A stretch of 64,000 bases of DNA from Massilia niastensis DSM 21313 (GTDB lineage Bacteria > Pseudomonadota > Gammaproteobacteria > Burkholderiales > Burkholderiaceae_D), in assembly GCF_000382345.1 (NCBI RefSeq), contig NZ_KB908092.1, positions 1 to 64,000 of the forward strand, given 5' to 3'. Below are positions 35,417-45,090 of the stretch, in pieces; the stretch's first letter is position 1, and each line of letters begins with the position of its first letter. Both the position numbers and the translations under genes were made by a program. Below the pieces are notes generated by a model. The model had not been told where the DNA came from, ran no database searches, and saw nothing but the letters and a program-made list of their open reading frames with translations.

Positions 35417-36889
35417 ATGAAACAGTCCCTGCAACTCCGCACGTCGCAGCACCTCGCGCTGACCCCGCAACTCCAGCAGTCGATCCGCTTGCTGCAGCTG
35501 TCCACGCTCGAACTGCATCAGGAGATCGAGCAGATACTGTCCGATAATCCGATGCTCGAACGGCTCGACGATCCGCTCGACCACTCGGTGCGCCTGCTGG
35601 CCGATGGCGCCATCAACAACTCGCCCGCGAATGGCGAGGCGCCCGCGCCCGCGCAAGGCGAAGAGGGCGCGGCCGCGCCCGCCGAAGCCGAGGGCGGCGA
35701 GGGCGGCGGCGAGGGCGAGCGCGATGCGCCCGATGCCGACTGGGGCGGCGAAGGCGGCGGCGCGCGCAGCGGCGACGACGAGGATGGCCGGCCGCAGCTG
35801 GAAGCCGGCAGCATCACCCTGCGCGAGCACCTGATGGAACAGGTGCGCACGACCGGGCTCATGATGCGCGACCGCGCGCTGGCCGAGCTGGTCATCGATG
35901 CGCTCGACGACAACGGCTACCTCGAGGAGCCGCTGGAAGAGATCCACGCGCGCCTGCCGGAAGAGCTCGAGGTCGACATGGACGAGCTGCGCTGCGCGCT
36001 GGCGCTGGTGCAGAGCTTCGATCCGGTCGGCGTCGGCGCGCGCAGCGCGGGCGAATGCCTGGCCCTGCAGATCCGCCGCATGTCCGGGGTGCCGATGGTG
36101 ACGCGGCGCCTGGCGCTGAAGATCGTCGAAGGCTACCTGAGCTGGTTCGCGCAGCGCGAATACAGCAAGCTCAAGAAGGCACTCGACTGCGACGACGAAG
36201 ACTTGCGCGAAGTCCAGGCCGTGGTGCGTCAATGCAATCCGCATCCGGGCGCGGCGTTCGCGTCGAACGTGTCAGACTACGTGGTGCCGGACGTGATCGT
36301 GCGGCGCGCCAAGAACGGCTGGGCCGTCATGCTGAACCCGGACGTCATGCCGCGCCTGCGCGTCAACAGCGTTTATGCAGCGCTGCTCAAGCAGGGAAAA
36401 TGCGAGAGCACGATGAATGCGCAGCTGCAGGAAGCGAAGTGGCTGATCAAGAACATGCGCCAGCGTTTCGACACCATCCTCCGTGTGGCGGAGGCGATTG
36501 TGGAGCGTCAGCGCAACTTTTTCTCCCACGGCGCGGTTGCCATGCGTCCCCTTGTTTTACGTGAGATAGCTGATACACTAGGCCTACACGAAAGCACCAT
36601 TTCTCGTGTTACAACGCAGAAGTACATGCTGACTCCGCACGGCATGTTCGAGTTGAAATATTTCTTCGGGAGCCATGTTGCGACCGAAGCGGGGGGGGAA
36701 GCCTCCTCGACGGCAATCCGCGCATTGATTGCGCAATTGACAGGAGCAGAAGACCCTAGGAATCCTTTATCCGATAGCAAGATCGCGGAGATGCTCGGGG
36801 AACAAGGCATGGTCATTGCGCGCAGGACGGTTGCCAAATATCGCGAAGCGCTCAAGATCCCTCCCGTCAGTCTCCGCAAATCCTTGTAA
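35417..36889 (+). CDS. rpoN: RNA polymerase sigma-54 factor
   Basis: Directs RNA polymerase to -24/-12 promoters that need an activator ATPase. Region I is Gln/Leu-rich ([21 protein letters not shown]). Region II (about residues 60-135) is an unusually Ala/Gly/Glu-rich acidic linker. The core-binding domain follows from about 140, then the helix-turn-helix and the C-terminal RpoN box [10 protein letters not shown] near residue 466. 490 residues, intact. The window also contains a sigma-54 activator and a candidate sigma-54 promoter at 55849. Confidence 0.97.
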   Translation: MKQSLQLRTSQHLALTPQLQQSIRLLQLSTLELHQEIEQILSDNPMLERLDDPLDHSVRLLADGAINNSPANGEAPAPAQGEEGAAAPAEAEGGEGGGEGERDAPDADWGGEGGGARSGDDEDGRPQLEAGSITLREHLMEQVRTTGLMMRDRALAELVIDALDDNGYLEEPLEEIHARLPEELEVDMDELRCALALVQSFDPVGVGARSAGECLALQIRRMSGVPMVTRRLALKIVEGYLSWFAQREYSKLKKALDCDDEDLREVQAVVRQCNPHPGAAFASNVSDYVVPDVIVRRAKNGWAVMLNPDVMPRLRVNSVYAALLKQGKCESTMNAQLQEAKWLIKNMRQRFDTILRVAEAIVERQRNFFSHGAVAMRPLVLREIADTLGLHESTISRVTTQKYMLTPHGMFELKYFFGSHVATEAGGEASSTAIRALIAQLTGAEDPRNPLSDSKIAEMLGEQGMVIARRTVAKYREALKIPPVSLRKSL

Positions 36890-36946
36890 CAGCGCTGCCC
36901 ACCCTTGCCTTGTGCGCGGGCGGCGCGACTTTTCAAAGGAGTGTGT

Positions 36947-37300
36947 ATGAACCTCACAATCAGTGGACACCATCTCGAAGTGACTCCCGCTATCCGTGAA
37001 TACGTTCAGAATAAGCTCGAGCGCATCACCCGGCATTTCGACCAAGTGATCGACACCCACGTGTTCCTCGCCGTCGACAACCTCACTGAAAAAGAAAAAA
37101 GGCAGAAGGCTGAAATCAACCTTCAGTTGTCAGGCAAGATATTGCACGTCGCTAGCGCCGCGCAAGACCTCTACGCTGCTATCGACACCTTGATGGACAA
37201 GCTGGACAGGCAGGTTCTGAAGCACAAGCAGATGTTAAGGAATCATAGTCGTGAGGCGCTCAAGCGCCTGCCGGAAAACGGCGAAGCTGCTGCAGCCTGA
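36947..37300 (+). CDS. hpf: Ribosome hibernation promoting factor
   Basis: Short-form HPF/YfiA protein of 117 residues that binds the 30S subunit and inactivates ribosomes in stationary phase. [20 protein letters not shown] at the start and the conserved basic helix [14 protein letters not shown]. An excellent ribosome site, AAAGGAG, precedes ATG 36947. Directly downstream of rpoN as in many proteobacteria; terminated at 37328. Confidence 0.95.
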   Translation: MNLTISGHHLEVTPAIREYVQNKLERITRHFDQVIDTHVFLAVDNLTEKEKRQKAEINLQLSGKILHVASAAQDLYAAIDTLMDKLDRQVLKHKQMLRNHSREALKRLPENGEAAAA

Positions 37301-37327
37301 CCTGGTCGGCGCAGGGCACCATAGCTA

Positions 37328-37353
37328 AGGGCGTCTGAGGGGACGCCCTTTTT
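37328..37353 (+). terminator. Intrinsic terminator of the rpoN-hpf transcript
   Basis: 8-bp stem AGGGCGTC, loop TGAGGG, GACGCCCT, then TTTT. Confidence 0.8.
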
Positions 37354-37436
37354 GCATCCGCGTTGTGCATGGGCGTTTGCGTCCGTTTCCCCCCGCGTTC
37401 TGTAGAATGCATGTCTTTTCCATCACAGAACATGTT

Positions 37437-38522
37437 ATGACCGACCACGTCCTGACCCGCGTCGCCAACCGCACCGGCATCATCACCCTGGACCGCCCGA
37501 AAGCGCTGAATTCCCTGTCGCTCGAGATGGTGCGCGCCCTGACCGCCACCCTGCTCGCATGGCGCGAGGATGCGCAGGTCGAAGCCGTGGTGATCGCCAG
37601 CAGCAGCGAGAAGGCGCTGTGCGCCGGCGGCGACATCCGCTTCTTCCACGATGCCGGCCGCGCCACGCCGACTGGCGGCAGCGCATTGCTGGAAGACTTC
37701 TTCACCGAAGAGTACGCACTCAATCACCTCATCCATTTCTATCCGAAGCCGTATATCGCCGTGATGGATGGCGTGGTCATGGGCGGCGGCATGGGCATCG
37801 CGCAGGGCGGTCCGGATTGCGGGCTGCGCATCGTGACCGAGCGCACCAGGATGGCGATGCCCGAAGTGAACATCGGCCTGTTCCCGGACGTGGGCGGCAG
37901 CCACTTCCTGTCGCATGCGCCTGGGCAGCTTGGCAACTATCTCGGCCTGACCGGCCTGACCATCGGCGCGGCCGATGCGCTGTATGTGGGACTGGCCGAC
38001 GTGTTCGTGCCGGGCGCCGAACTGGGTGGCTTGACGCAGCTGGTGGAAAGCACGCGCGGAGGCGAATTGCCGGCGGCGATACGCGCATTCGCGGCGCCGT
38101 TTGCGCAGCAGGCGGGGGAGAGCGGGCTGCAACAGCAGCGCGCGGCGATCGATGCGCACTTCGGGGCGGCGTCGGTGGCGGCGGTGATGGAGTCGCTGTC
38201 GCGCGACGAGTCTCCGTTCATGCAGAAGGCGCTGAAGGCGATGCGCCAGCGCTCGCCCTTGATGATGTGCGTGACGCGCGAACTGCTGGCGCGCGGCGCG
38301 GCGATGGACGTGGCGGGCTGCCTGCGCATGGAGCGCTCGGTGGTGCGGCGCAATTTCGAGCATGGCGAAGTGCTCGAAGGCGTGCGCGCGCTGGTGATCG
38401 ACAAGGACAATGCGCCGCAGTGGAATCCGGCGAGCCTGGACCAGGTGACGCCGGAGATGGTGGGGCGCTTCTTCGAGCCGGTGTGGCCGGAGCATGCGCA
38501 TCCGTTGCGGCATCTTTCGTGA
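37437..38522 (+). CDS. Enoyl-CoA hydratase/isomerase family protein, likely 3-hydroxyisobutyryl-CoA hydrolase
   Basis: 361-residue crotonase-fold enzyme. CAGGDIRFFHDAG near residue 62 and GGGMGIAQGG near 112 form the oxyanion hole; MPEVNIGLFPDVGGSHF carries the Glu and Asp of the hydrolase subgroup. Length above 340 residues and the FPDVGG motif fit 3-hydroxyisobutyryl-CoA hydrolase (valine breakdown) rather than a hydratase of about 260 residues. ATG 37437 chosen to begin MTDHVLTRV; upstream residues lack a ribosome site. It stands alone between hpf and the oppositely oriented rapZ. Confidence 0.85.
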   Translation: MTDHVLTRVANRTGIITLDRPKALNSLSLEMVRALTATLLAWREDAQVEAVVIASSSEKALCAGGDIRFFHDAGRATPTGGSALLEDFFTEEYALNHLIHFYPKPYIAVMDGVVMGGGMGIAQGGPDCGLRIVTERTRMAMPEVNIGLFPDVGGSHFLSHAPGQLGNYLGLTGLTIGAADALYVGLADVFVPGAELGGLTQLVESTRGGELPAAIRAFAAPFAQQAGESGLQQQRAAIDAHFGAASVAAVMESLSRDESPFMQKALKAMRQRSPLMMCVTRELLARGAAMDVAGCLRMERSVVRRNFEHGEVLEGVRALVIDKDNAPQWNPASLDQVTPEMVGRFFEPVWPEHAHPLRHLS

Positions 38523-38569
38523 CCTGGCGCCGCCTGGCGCCGTCAGCGCCCCAGTGGCGCCGATGACGG

Positions 38570-39448
38570 TCAGGCCGTCGCGTTCTTCGGCTGTTCCCGG
38601 TGCCTGACCACGACCCTTTCGGTCGCGCTGAAGTAGGCTCCCAGCCTTTCCGCCATGTACACCGAGCGATGCTGCCCGCCGGTGCAGCCCACCGCCACGG
38701 TGAGATAGCTGCGGTTGTCCGTCTTGAACGACGGCAGCCACTTCTCCACGAACTGGCGGATATCCTCCAGCATCGAGGCCGCGCTCGGCTGGGCGTCGAG
38801 GAAGGCGATCACCGGCGCGTCCTTGCCGGTCAGGGGGCGCAGCGACAGGTCGTAGTACGGATTCGGAATCGCGCGCACGTCGAACACGAAGTCGGCGTCG
38901 AGCGGCACGCCGACCTTGAACGCGAACGATTCGAAGAACAGGGTCAGCGGCGCATGCGCGGTCTCGGCCAGTTCCTTGATCCAGGCGCGCAGCTTGTTGG
39001 CCGACAGTTCGGAGGTGTCGATCACATGCCCCAGGTTCTCGATCGCCGACAGGCGCTCGCGTTCCTCGGCGATGCATTCGATCAGGGTGCGGCGCGAGGC
39101 CGGGTTCTCGCCCGGACGCAGCTCGTGCGAGAGCGGATGGCTGCGGCGGGTTTCGGAAAAGCGCGCGACCAGCGAATGGGTGCTGGCGGTCAGGAACATC
39201 ACCTTGACCGCATGGCCTTCCTCGCGCAGGCGGCGCACGCTCACCGGCAGTTCCACCAGCGACTCGGCGCTGCGGGCGTCGACCGCGACCGCGATCTTGC
39301 CGGTGCCGGATTCATTCACCGTGTTCACGAGGGCCGGCAGCAGCGCCGGCGGCAGGTTGTCGACGCAATAATAGCCCGCGTCTTCGAGAACGTTGAGGGC
39401 GACCGACTTGCCCGAGCCTGAAATACCGGTAATGAGGACGATGTGCAT
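38570..39448 (-). CDS. rapZ: RNase adapter protein RapZ
   Basis: P-loop protein that binds GlmZ sRNA and UDP-amino-sugar signals in enterics, controlling glucosamine-6-phosphate synthase. Walker [12 protein letters not shown] at residues 8-18, DARS and the C-terminal [15 protein letters not shown] near residue 250. 292 residues from ATG 39448 (MHIVLITG); an upstream in-frame start adds ten residues without a ribosome site. Last gene of the ptsN-hprK-rapZ block. Confidence 0.94.
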   Translation of the reverse strand: MHIVLITGISGSGKSVALNVLEDAGYYCVDNLPPALLPALVNTVNESGTGKIAVAVDARSAESLVELPVSVRRLREEGHAVKVMFLTASTHSLVARFSETRRSHPLSHELRPGENPASRRTLIECIAEERERLSAIENLGHVIDTSELSANKLRAWIKELAETAHAPLTLFFESFAFKVGVPLDADFVFDVRAIPNPYYDLSLRPLTGKDAPVIAFLDAQPSAASMLEDIRQFVEKWLPSFKTDNRSYLTVAVGCTGGQHRSVYMAERLGAYFSATERVVVRHREQPKNATA

Positions 39449-39501
39449 GATGCGGGGATGATACCGCAATGCCTGCATGCTTGTCCCGCGCCGAACGCGG
39501 G

Positions 39502-40437
39502 TCAGTCGCCGCTCATGGCCTGGCGCTGGCGCTCCATGAACTCCTGCAGCGTGTCGATGCCGCGCAGCTGCAGGATGGTGTTGCGCACCGCGGCCTCCAG
39601 CAGCACCGCGATGTTGCGGCCGGCCGCCACCGGGATCACGACCTTGCGGATCGGCAGGCCGAGCACGTCCTCGGTCGGGAAGTGGAAGGGCAGGCGCTCG
39701 ACTTCCTCGTCCAGCGCGCCGCGCTTGACCAGGTGGACGATCAGTTTCAAGCGCATCTTGCGCCGCACCGCGGTCTCGCCGAAGATCGCCTTGATGTCGA
39801 GCAGGCCCAGGCCGCGCACTTCCAGCAGGTTCTGCAGCAGCGGCGGGCAGCGGCCCTCGATCATGTTCGGCGCGATGCGCGAGAATTCCACCGCGTCGTC
39901 GGCCACCAGGCCGTGCGAACGCGAGATCAGCTCCAGGCCCAGCTCGCTCTTGCCCAGGCCCGAATCGCCGGTGATCAGCACGCCCACGCCCAGCACGTCC
40001 ATGAACACGCCGTGCATGATGACGCGATGCGCCAGCTTCTTCGACAGGTAGACGCGCAGGAAGTCGATCACCTGCGCCGCCGGCAGCGGGGTCGAGAACA
40101 GCGGGATGTTCTGCTCGTCGCAGATGGCCAGGATGTCGGGCGGCGTCTCCAGTCCCTGCGCGATGATCAGCGCCGGCGGACCGCCGCCGACCAGCTCGCC
40201 GATCACGTGGCTGCGCGAGCTCGACTTGAGGCGGTGGTAGTAGTTCAGTTCCTGGTGCCCGAACACCTGGATCCGGCCCGGGTGGATCAGGTTCAGGTGG
40301 CCGACCTGGTCGGCGGCCGAGGCGGCGTCGCCCGCGATCTGCCGCTCGCCACCCGGGAAACCCGCGAACCAGCCGAGCTGCAGGCTATCGCGGTTGTCGT
40401 CGTACAGACGTTGGATGGTCAGCGGAGTCTGCAGCAT
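39502..40437 (-). CDS. hprK: HPr kinase/phosphorylase
   Basis: Phosphorylates and dephosphorylates a serine of HPr-type proteins. Walker [15 protein letters not shown] near residue 155, with the N-terminal MurF-like domain and C-terminal helix present. 311 residues. In betaproteobacteria the enzyme works with an incomplete phosphotransferase system in regulation rather than sugar uptake. 53 bases separate its stop from rapZ. Confidence 0.94.
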   Translation of the reverse strand: MLQTPLTIQRLYDDNRDSLQLGWFAGFPGGERQIAGDAASAADQVGHLNLIHPGRIQVFGHQELNYYHRLKSSSRSHVIGELVGGGPPALIIAQGLETPPDILAICDEQNIPLFSTPLPAAQVIDFLRVYLSKKLAHRVIMHGVFMDVLGVGVLITGDSGLGKSELGLELISRSHGLVADDAVEFSRIAPNMIEGRCPPLLQNLLEVRGLGLLDIKAIFGETAVRRKMRLKLIVHLVKRGALDEEVERLPFHFPTEDVLGLPIRKVVIPVAAGRNIAVLLEAAVRNTILQLRGIDTLQEFMERQRQAMSGD

Positions 40438-40479
40438 GGCGTCATGGGGTCAAAGCGGTGAAATTTCCGCAAAGACAGT

Positions 40480-40962
40480 TTAACCCAGGGCCTGCAAGCT
40501 GGGTTGCCAGTTGATGATGCGCTCATGGACCGACTTCGGGTCCGGGTCGGTGGCCAGGGCCGTGCGTATCGCTTCGTCGGAGAACAGTTCGGCGATCTCG
40601 GACAGGATTTCCAGGTGCTGCTGGGTGACGTGGTCGGGGATCAGCAGGAAGAACAGCAGGCTGACCGGCTGGCCGTCGGGCGACTCGAAGGGAATCGGCT
40701 CCTTCAGGCGCACGAAGGCCGCGAGCGGCGCCTTCAGGCTCTTGCTGCCCTTGATGCGGCCATGCGGGACGGCGACACCATGGCCCAGTCCGGTCGAACC
40801 GAGGCGCTCGCGCGCGAACAGGTTGTCCGACACGGTGGAGCGGGCGATGCCACAGTTGTTTTCGAAGATCAGGCCGGCCTGCTCGAAAGCGCGTTTCTTG
40901 CTCGAGACTTCAAGGTCGAGCTGCACATTCTCGAGCGAGAGGATTTTGCTAAGGTTCGTCAT
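40480..40962 (-). CDS. ptsN: Nitrogen-regulatory phosphotransferase protein EIIA-Ntr
   Basis: 160-residue EIIA domain of the nitrogen PTS; the phosphorylated His lies in GHGVAVPHGRI near residue 66. Regulates K+ and nitrogen-related functions by protein contact. ATG 40962 (MTNLSKILSL) is taken over an upstream in-frame start by comparison with the family. First gene of ptsN-hprK-rapZ, with a good TATAAT upstream. Confidence 0.94.
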   Translation of the reverse strand: MTNLSKILSLENVQLDLEVSSKKRAFEQAGLIFENNCGIARSTVSDNLFARERLGSTGLGHGVAVPHGRIKGSKSLKAPLAAFVRLKEPIPFESPDGQPVSLLFFLLIPDHVTQQHLEILSEIAELFSDEAIRTALATDPDPKSVHERIINWQPSLQALG

Positions 40963-41002
40963 AACGTTTGGTGCGGGGCACAAGGGGTGCTTGCGAGCAC
41001 GA

Positions 41003-41008
41003 ATTATA
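41003..41008 (-). promoter_or_regulatory. -10 element of the likely ptsN promoter
   Basis: Perfect TATAAT on the minus strand, 41 bases upstream of the ptsN ATG. The hexamer 17 bases further upstream (ATGTCA) is a weak -35. Confidence 0.5.
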
Positions 41009-41255
41009 GGCCTGTTTCACAGCCGTGACATTCGATTTGTTGGCCCGCTGCCAGCGGGCATGGCACCCGGATTACCCAGGCATACATACTGTTATTTCTC
41101 TTCCATTTTGGAGCGCAATTTCCTCAACGAAATCGCGTTCCGGAGCCGCTAAACGGTTGCTGCCAAGTCCTTACGCCGACGTTTATACCCGTGTGCTTAA
41201 AAAACGTGCAGATCAAAAAAAGTCGCGCGAACACTTGCCTGCGCGGAAAGGCCCG

Positions 41256-41285
41256 GGCGGCTGTGGCCAAAATCGGACAGCCGCC
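41256..41285 (-). terminator. Inverted repeat downstream of queF
   Basis: Perfect 9-bp stem GGCGGCTGT ... ACAGCCGCC with a 12-base loop, 11 bases beyond the queF stop. No T-run follows directly on the minus strand, although T-runs occur about 40-55 bases on. Confidence 0.45.
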
Positions 41286-41295
41286 GGCGCCGCGC

Positions 41296-42123
41296 TTACT
41301 GGCGCGCGGTGCGCAGGTTGGGTGGCCTGCCGGTGCTGAAGTTGGCGCGCCATGGATTGATGTCGAGACCGCCACGTCGGGTGTAGCGGGCATAGACCGC
41401 CAGCTGGCTCGGCTTGCATTGGCGCAGCACGTCCATGAAGATGCGTTCCACGCATTGCTCGTGGAATTCGTTGTGCTCGCGGAAACCGATCAGGTATTTC
41501 AGCAGGCCTTCCTGGTCGATCTGCGGACCGGCATAGCGGATCTGCACGGTGCCCCAGTCCGGCTGGCCGGTGACCAGGCAGTTCGACTTGAGCAGGTGCG
41601 ACACCAGGGTTTCCTCGACCGGCGCTTCGGCGTGGCTGGCGGACAGCAGCTGCGGCGAGGGAAGGTACTGGTCGATCTCGACATCCAGGCGGTCGAGCAG
41701 CACGCCGTCCGGCTCGCCCATCCTGATGCTGCCGAAGGCGTCCGGGCTGGTGATGCTGACGTGGACCGGCGCGCCGAAGGCGTTCGACAGGTCTTCGCGC
41801 AGCAGCGCCAGCAGCGCCTCGCTGCCCGCCAGGCGGGTCTGGTTGAACGAGTTCAGGTAGAGCTTGAAGGACTTGGACTCGACGATGTTGGGCGAATCGG
41901 CCGGCGCCGTGACGGTGGCGATCGCCACCTGCGGCTTGCCGCGCATGTTCAGCCACGACAGTTCGTAGGCGTTCCAGATGTCGACCCCGAAGAAGGGCAG
42001 GGTGCCCGACAGGCCGAGCTCGTCGCGCTTTTGCTGGCGCGGGATCGGGAACAGCAGTTCGGGTGCGTACTGGCTCTGGTACGCGGAGGATTTGCCAAGT
42101 GGCGATTGATCAGCAGTATTCAT
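41296..42123 (-). CDS. queF: NADPH-dependent 7-cyano-7-deazaguanine reductase
   Basis: Reduces preQ0 to preQ1 in queuosine synthesis. The long two-domain (YqcD-type, 275 residues) form: the catalytic Cys lies in [14 protein letters not shown] near residue 183, and the substrate Glu/His in [14 protein letters not shown] 42123 ([10 protein letters not shown]) is used; in-frame codons further upstream run through a terminator hairpin and are rejected. Confidence 0.95.
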   Translation of the reverse strand: MNTADQSPLGKSSAYQSQYAPELLFPIPRQQKRDELGLSGTLPFFGVDIWNAYELSWLNMRGKPQVAIATVTAPADSPNIVESKSFKLYLNSFNQTRLAGSEALLALLREDLSNAFGAPVHVSITSPDAFGSIRMGEPDGVLLDRLDVEIDQYLPSPQLLSASHAEAPVEETLVSHLLKSNCLVTGQPDWGTVQIRYAGPQIDQEGLLKYLIGFREHNEFHEQCVERIFMDVLRQCKPSQLAVYARYTRRGGLDINPWRANFSTGRPPNLRTARQ

Positions 42124-42132
42124 AGCGTAAAA

Positions 42133-42149
42133 GGGCGCTTGTGGCGCCC
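42133..42149 (-). terminator. Terminator-like hairpin just before queF
   Basis: On the minus strand: GGGCGC, loop CACAA, GCGCCC, then TTTT, ending about 5 bases before the queF ATG. Likely the ilvA terminator; its closeness to queF suggests control of read-through. Confidence 0.6.
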
Positions 42150-42156
42150 GGAGAAT

Positions 42157-42174
42157 CGGCAGCTCCGGCTGCCG
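42157..42174 (-). other. Second hairpin in the ilvA-queF gap
   Basis: Perfect 7-bp stem CGGCAGC, 4-base loop, GCTGCCG, directly ahead of the terminator-like hairpin in the direction of transcription. With that hairpin it could form an attenuator-like pair, though I see no alternative pairing between them. Confidence 0.45.
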
Positions 42175-42231
42175 ACGCATTCAATGTGCAAGCGGACCGC
42201 GCATGGATAACGCGCCATCCGGCCTCGTCTT

Positions 42232-43770
42232 TCAGGACCCCAGGAACAGCTTATACACCGGATTGGCGCTTTCGTCCCAATACCGGTAGCCGAGCGTTGC
42301 CAGGAACTGGCGGAACTCGTCCATTTCGGCGCGCGGCACCTGCAGGCCGACCAGGATGCGGCCGACGTCGCCGCCCTGGTTGCGGTAGTGGAACAGGGAA
42401 ATGTTCCAGTTCGGCGCCATGCTTTCCAGGAAACGCATCAGCGCGCCCGGCCGTTCGGGGAATTCGAAACGATACAGCAATTCGTCGTGCGCCAGGCTGC
42501 TCTTGCCGCCGACCAGGTGGCGGATGTGCAGCTTGGCCAGTTCGTCGTAGGTCAGGTCGAGGGTGCGGAAGTCGTGTTCCTCGAAGGTGCGCGCCAGCAG
42601 GCTCGATTCGTTGCGGCTGCCGACCTGCACGCCGACGAAGATGTGGGCTTCGCGTTCGTCGCTGATGCGGTAGTTGAACTCGGTGACGTTGCGCGGGCCG
42701 ATCAGGGCGCAGAAGCGGCGGAAGCTGCCGCGCTGCTCGGGGATGGTCACCGCGAACACCGCTTCGCGCGACTCGCCCAGTTCGGCGCGTTCGGCCACGA
42801 AGCGCAGGCGGTCGAAGTTCATGTTGGCGCCGCAGGCGATCGCCACCAGGGTCTCGCCCTTGATCGGTTCGCGGTTCATCTGCGAGCGCTCGACATAGGC
42901 CTTGGCGCCGGCCACCGCGAGCGCGCCGGCCGGTTCCAGGATGCTGCGCGTGTCCTGGAACACGTCCTGGATCGCGGCGCAGATCGCGTCGGTGTCGACC
43001 AGGATGATCTCGTCGACCACCTTCTGGGCGACGCGGAAGGTTTCCTCGCCCACCAGGCGCACCGCGGTGCCGTCCGAGAACAGGCCGACGTCGGACAGGG
43101 TCACGCGCTGGCCGGCCTTCAGGCTGCGCGCCATCGCGTCGGAATCGAGCGTCTGCACGCCGATCACCTTGATGTCCGGGCGGATTTCCTTGATGTAGGC
43201 GCCGACGCCGGCGATCAGGCCGCCGCCGCCGATGGCCACGAACACCGCATGGATCGGGCCCGAATGCTGGCGCAGGATCTCCATGCCGATCGTGCCCTGG
43301 CCGGCGATCACGTCGGGGTCGTCGAACGGGTGCACGAAGGTCAGGCGCTGCTCCTTCTCGAGCGTGATCGCGTGCTGGTAGGCGTCGGTGTAGGAGTCGC
43401 CATGCAGCACCACCTCGACCGCCGCGCCGCCGCGCGCCTTGACCGCATCGATCTTGACCTGGGGCGTGGTGGTCGGCATCACGATCAGCGCGCGGCAGCC
43501 GAGGCGGCTGGCCGACAGCGCCACGCCCTGGGCGTGGTTGCCGGCCGAGGCGCAGATCACGCCGCGCTTGAGCTGCTCGGGCGAGAGGTTGGCCATCTTG
43601 TTGTAGGCGCCGCGCAGCTTGAAGCTGAACACGCTCTGCATGTCCTCGCGCTTGAAGTAGATGCGGTTGCCCAGGCGCTGGGACAGCGTCGGGGCCAGGT
43701 CCAGCGGGGTCTCTTCGGCGACGTCGTAGACGCGTGCGGTCAGGATTTTCTTGAGGTAGTCGGTAGTCAT
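42232..43770 (-). CDS. ilvA: Threonine ammonia-lyase, biosynthetic
   Basis: PLP enzyme deaminating threonine to 2-oxobutanoate, first step of isoleucine synthesis. The PLP Lys lies in FKREDMQSVFSFKLRGAYNK near residue 53; the glycine-rich phosphate loop IGGGGLIAGVG follows near 180. Two ACT-like regulatory domains are at about 330-505, for feedback by isoleucine and valine. 512 residues, full length. Confidence 0.96.
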   Translation of the reverse strand: MTTDYLKKILTARVYDVAEETPLDLAPTLSQRLGNRIYFKREDMQSVFSFKLRGAYNKMANLSPEQLKRGVICASAGNHAQGVALSASRLGCRALIVMPTTTPQVKIDAVKARGGAAVEVVLHGDSYTDAYQHAITLEKEQRLTFVHPFDDPDVIAGQGTIGMEILRQHSGPIHAVFVAIGGGGLIAGVGAYIKEIRPDIKVIGVQTLDSDAMARSLKAGQRVTLSDVGLFSDGTAVRLVGEETFRVAQKVVDEIILVDTDAICAAIQDVFQDTRSILEPAGALAVAGAKAYVERSQMNREPIKGETLVAIACGANMNFDRLRFVAERAELGESREAVFAVTIPEQRGSFRRFCALIGPRNVTEFNYRISDEREAHIFVGVQVGSRNESSLLARTFEEHDFRTLDLTYDELAKLHIRHLVGGKSSLAHDELLYRFEFPERPGALMRFLESMAPNWNISLFHYRNQGGDVGRILVGLQVPRAEMDEFRQFLATLGYRYWDESANPVYKLFLGS

Positions 43771-43888
43771 GTTCGGATAGCGGTAAGGTGGCCAATGATA
43801 CTGGCGGTCCGGACGACGCGAACTGTTCTGCTGGGCGGGTGACCGTGGCGCGCAGTACGATACGATGCGCTGGGTGTCAGGCCGGTCG

Positions 43889-43924
43889 TATCGTGTCGTT
43901 ACGATAAGTGATCCTCATTATAAT
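43889..43924 (+). promoter_or_regulatory. Promoter and overlapping dyad before the YqaA-type gene
   Basis: A perfect TATAAT at 43919-43924 lies 35 bases before the gene. TATCGT-GTCGTT-ACGATA, an inverted repeat at 43889-43906, covers the -35 position and could be an operator. No good -35 hexamer is present, consistent with an activated or repressed promoter. Confidence 0.45.
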
Positions 43925-43958
43925 GGACGACAAAGACCAACGCGTGAAGCACCCCTAG

Positions 43959-44462
43959 ATGATCGAATCCGCCGTACTCTGGCTCCTCAAAGTCCTTGCC
44001 GCCCCGACCGTCGGGCTGACCTCCGTATTCATCATCAGCTTCGTTTCCGCGACCCTGCTGCCGCTCGGGTCGGAGCCGGCCGTGTTCGCGGTCGTGAAGG
44101 CCAACGGCGCCATGTTCTGGCCGGCGATCCTGGTGGCCACCGTCGGCAACACGCTGGGCGGCGCGGTCGACTACTTCGTCGGCTACCGCGCCAAGATCGC
44201 GTTCGCGAAGGAGCGCCAGAGCCGCTGGTTCGGCTGGCTCAAGCGCTACGGCGCCAAGACCATGATGCTGTCCTGGGTGCCGGGCGTGGGCGACCCGCTG
44301 TGCACCCTGGCGGGCTGGCTGCACCTGCCGTTCTGGCCCAGCGTCATGTACATGGCGATCGGCAAGTTCGCGCGCTACGTCACCATGACCGCCGCGCTGC
44401 TCTACATCCCGGACGGCTTCTGGAAGAGCCTGGGGGGCATGCTGGGGCGCATCACCGGCTGA
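43959..44462 (+). CDS. YqaA/DedA-family membrane protein
   Basis: 167 residues with about four membrane segments. The family core is LLPLGSEPAVFAVV followed by a re-entrant VGNTLGGAVDYFVGY (about 63-77), then Lys/Arg-rich loop RYGAKTMMLSWVPGVGDPLC. SNARE-associated/VTT-type proteins of this kind are thought to act in lipid scrambling or membrane homeostasis. Single gene, ATG 43959. Confidence 0.85.
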   Translation: MIESAVLWLLKVLAAPTVGLTSVFIISFVSATLLPLGSEPAVFAVVKANGAMFWPAILVATVGNTLGGAVDYFVGYRAKIAFAKERQSRWFGWLKRYGAKTMMLSWVPGVGDPLCTLAGWLHLPFWPSVMYMAIGKFARYVTMTAALLYIPDGFWKSLGGMLGRITG

Positions 44463-44526
44463 CGCGCTGCAGGCACGGCGCGGGAGGGCCATAATGCCCT
44501 TTTCCACAGCTTCCAAGGATGCCCGC

Positions 44527-45090
44527 ATGGCCCAGCGACTCCCGGTCGACCTCGAAAAATCCTACCGCCTCCTGAACCACGGCCCGACCGTGCTGGTCTC
44601 GAGCAACCACGGCGGCACCGTCAACGTGATGGCCGCGGCCTGGTCGATGCCGCTCGACTTCCAGCCGCCCAAGGTGGCGGTGGTGATCGACAGGAACACG
44701 CTCACCCGCAGGCTGGTCGAAGCCTCGGGCGAATTCGCCCTCAACGTGCCCTCGCGCGAACTGGCGCGCCTGACCCTGTCCGTCGGCTCGGTGTCGGGGC
44801 GCGACGTCGACAAGTTCAGCGCCAACGCCGTCCCCACCTTCGCCGCCGAGAAAATCGGCGCGCCGCTGCTCGAGGATTGCCTGGGCTGGCTCGAGTGCCG
44901 CGTGATCCCCGAGCCGCACATCCAGGAGACCTACGACCTGTTCCTGGCCGAGGTGGTCGCCGCCTGGGCCGACCCGGCGGCCTTCGTCAACGGACGCTGG
45001 AACACGGAGCCGGGCGGCCGTAAAAGCATCCACTACGTCGCGGGCGGGCACTTCTTCGAGACCGGCGACGCCTTCGAGATCGAGGACTGA
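44527..45090 (+). CDS. Flavin reductase family protein (FMN-binding split barrel)
   Basis: 187 residues. An N-terminal PTVLVSSNHGGTVNVMAAAW and FQPPKVAVVIDRNTLTRRL define the flavin-binding split beta-barrel of the flavin reductase/DIM6 family. Probably an FMN-binding reductase or flavoredoxin-like protein; substrate unknown. ATG 44527 (MAQRLPVDL) preferred to an upstream in-frame start by family alignment from memory. Confidence 0.8.
   Translation: MAQRLPVDLEKSYRLLNHGPTVLVSSNHGGTVNVMAAAWSMPLDFQPPKVAVVIDRNTLTRRLVEASGEFALNVPSRELARLTLSVGSVSGRDVDKFSANAVPTFAAEKIGAPLLEDCLGWLECRVIPEPHIQETYDLFLAEVVAAWADPAAFVNGRWNTEPGGRKSIHYVAGGHFFETGDAFEIED

Larger units (their letters stand above)
40963..41295. 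other. Intergenic region between queF and ptsN
   Basis: 333 bases without a convincing gene. It holds the ptsN promoter candidate near 41003, a 7-bp hairpin GCCCGCT-GCC-AGCGGGC at 41043-41059, an AT-rich stretch at about 41080-41220 with A-runs, and a 9-bp inverted repeat near the queF end. Short frames here lack ribosome sites. Confidence 0.6.

Noticed and set aside
42124-42231. preQ1 riboswitch upstream of queF
   Set aside because: Two simple hairpins are present, but I see no preQ1 aptamer pseudoknot or its conserved A-rich tail; the second hairpin is better explained as a terminator.
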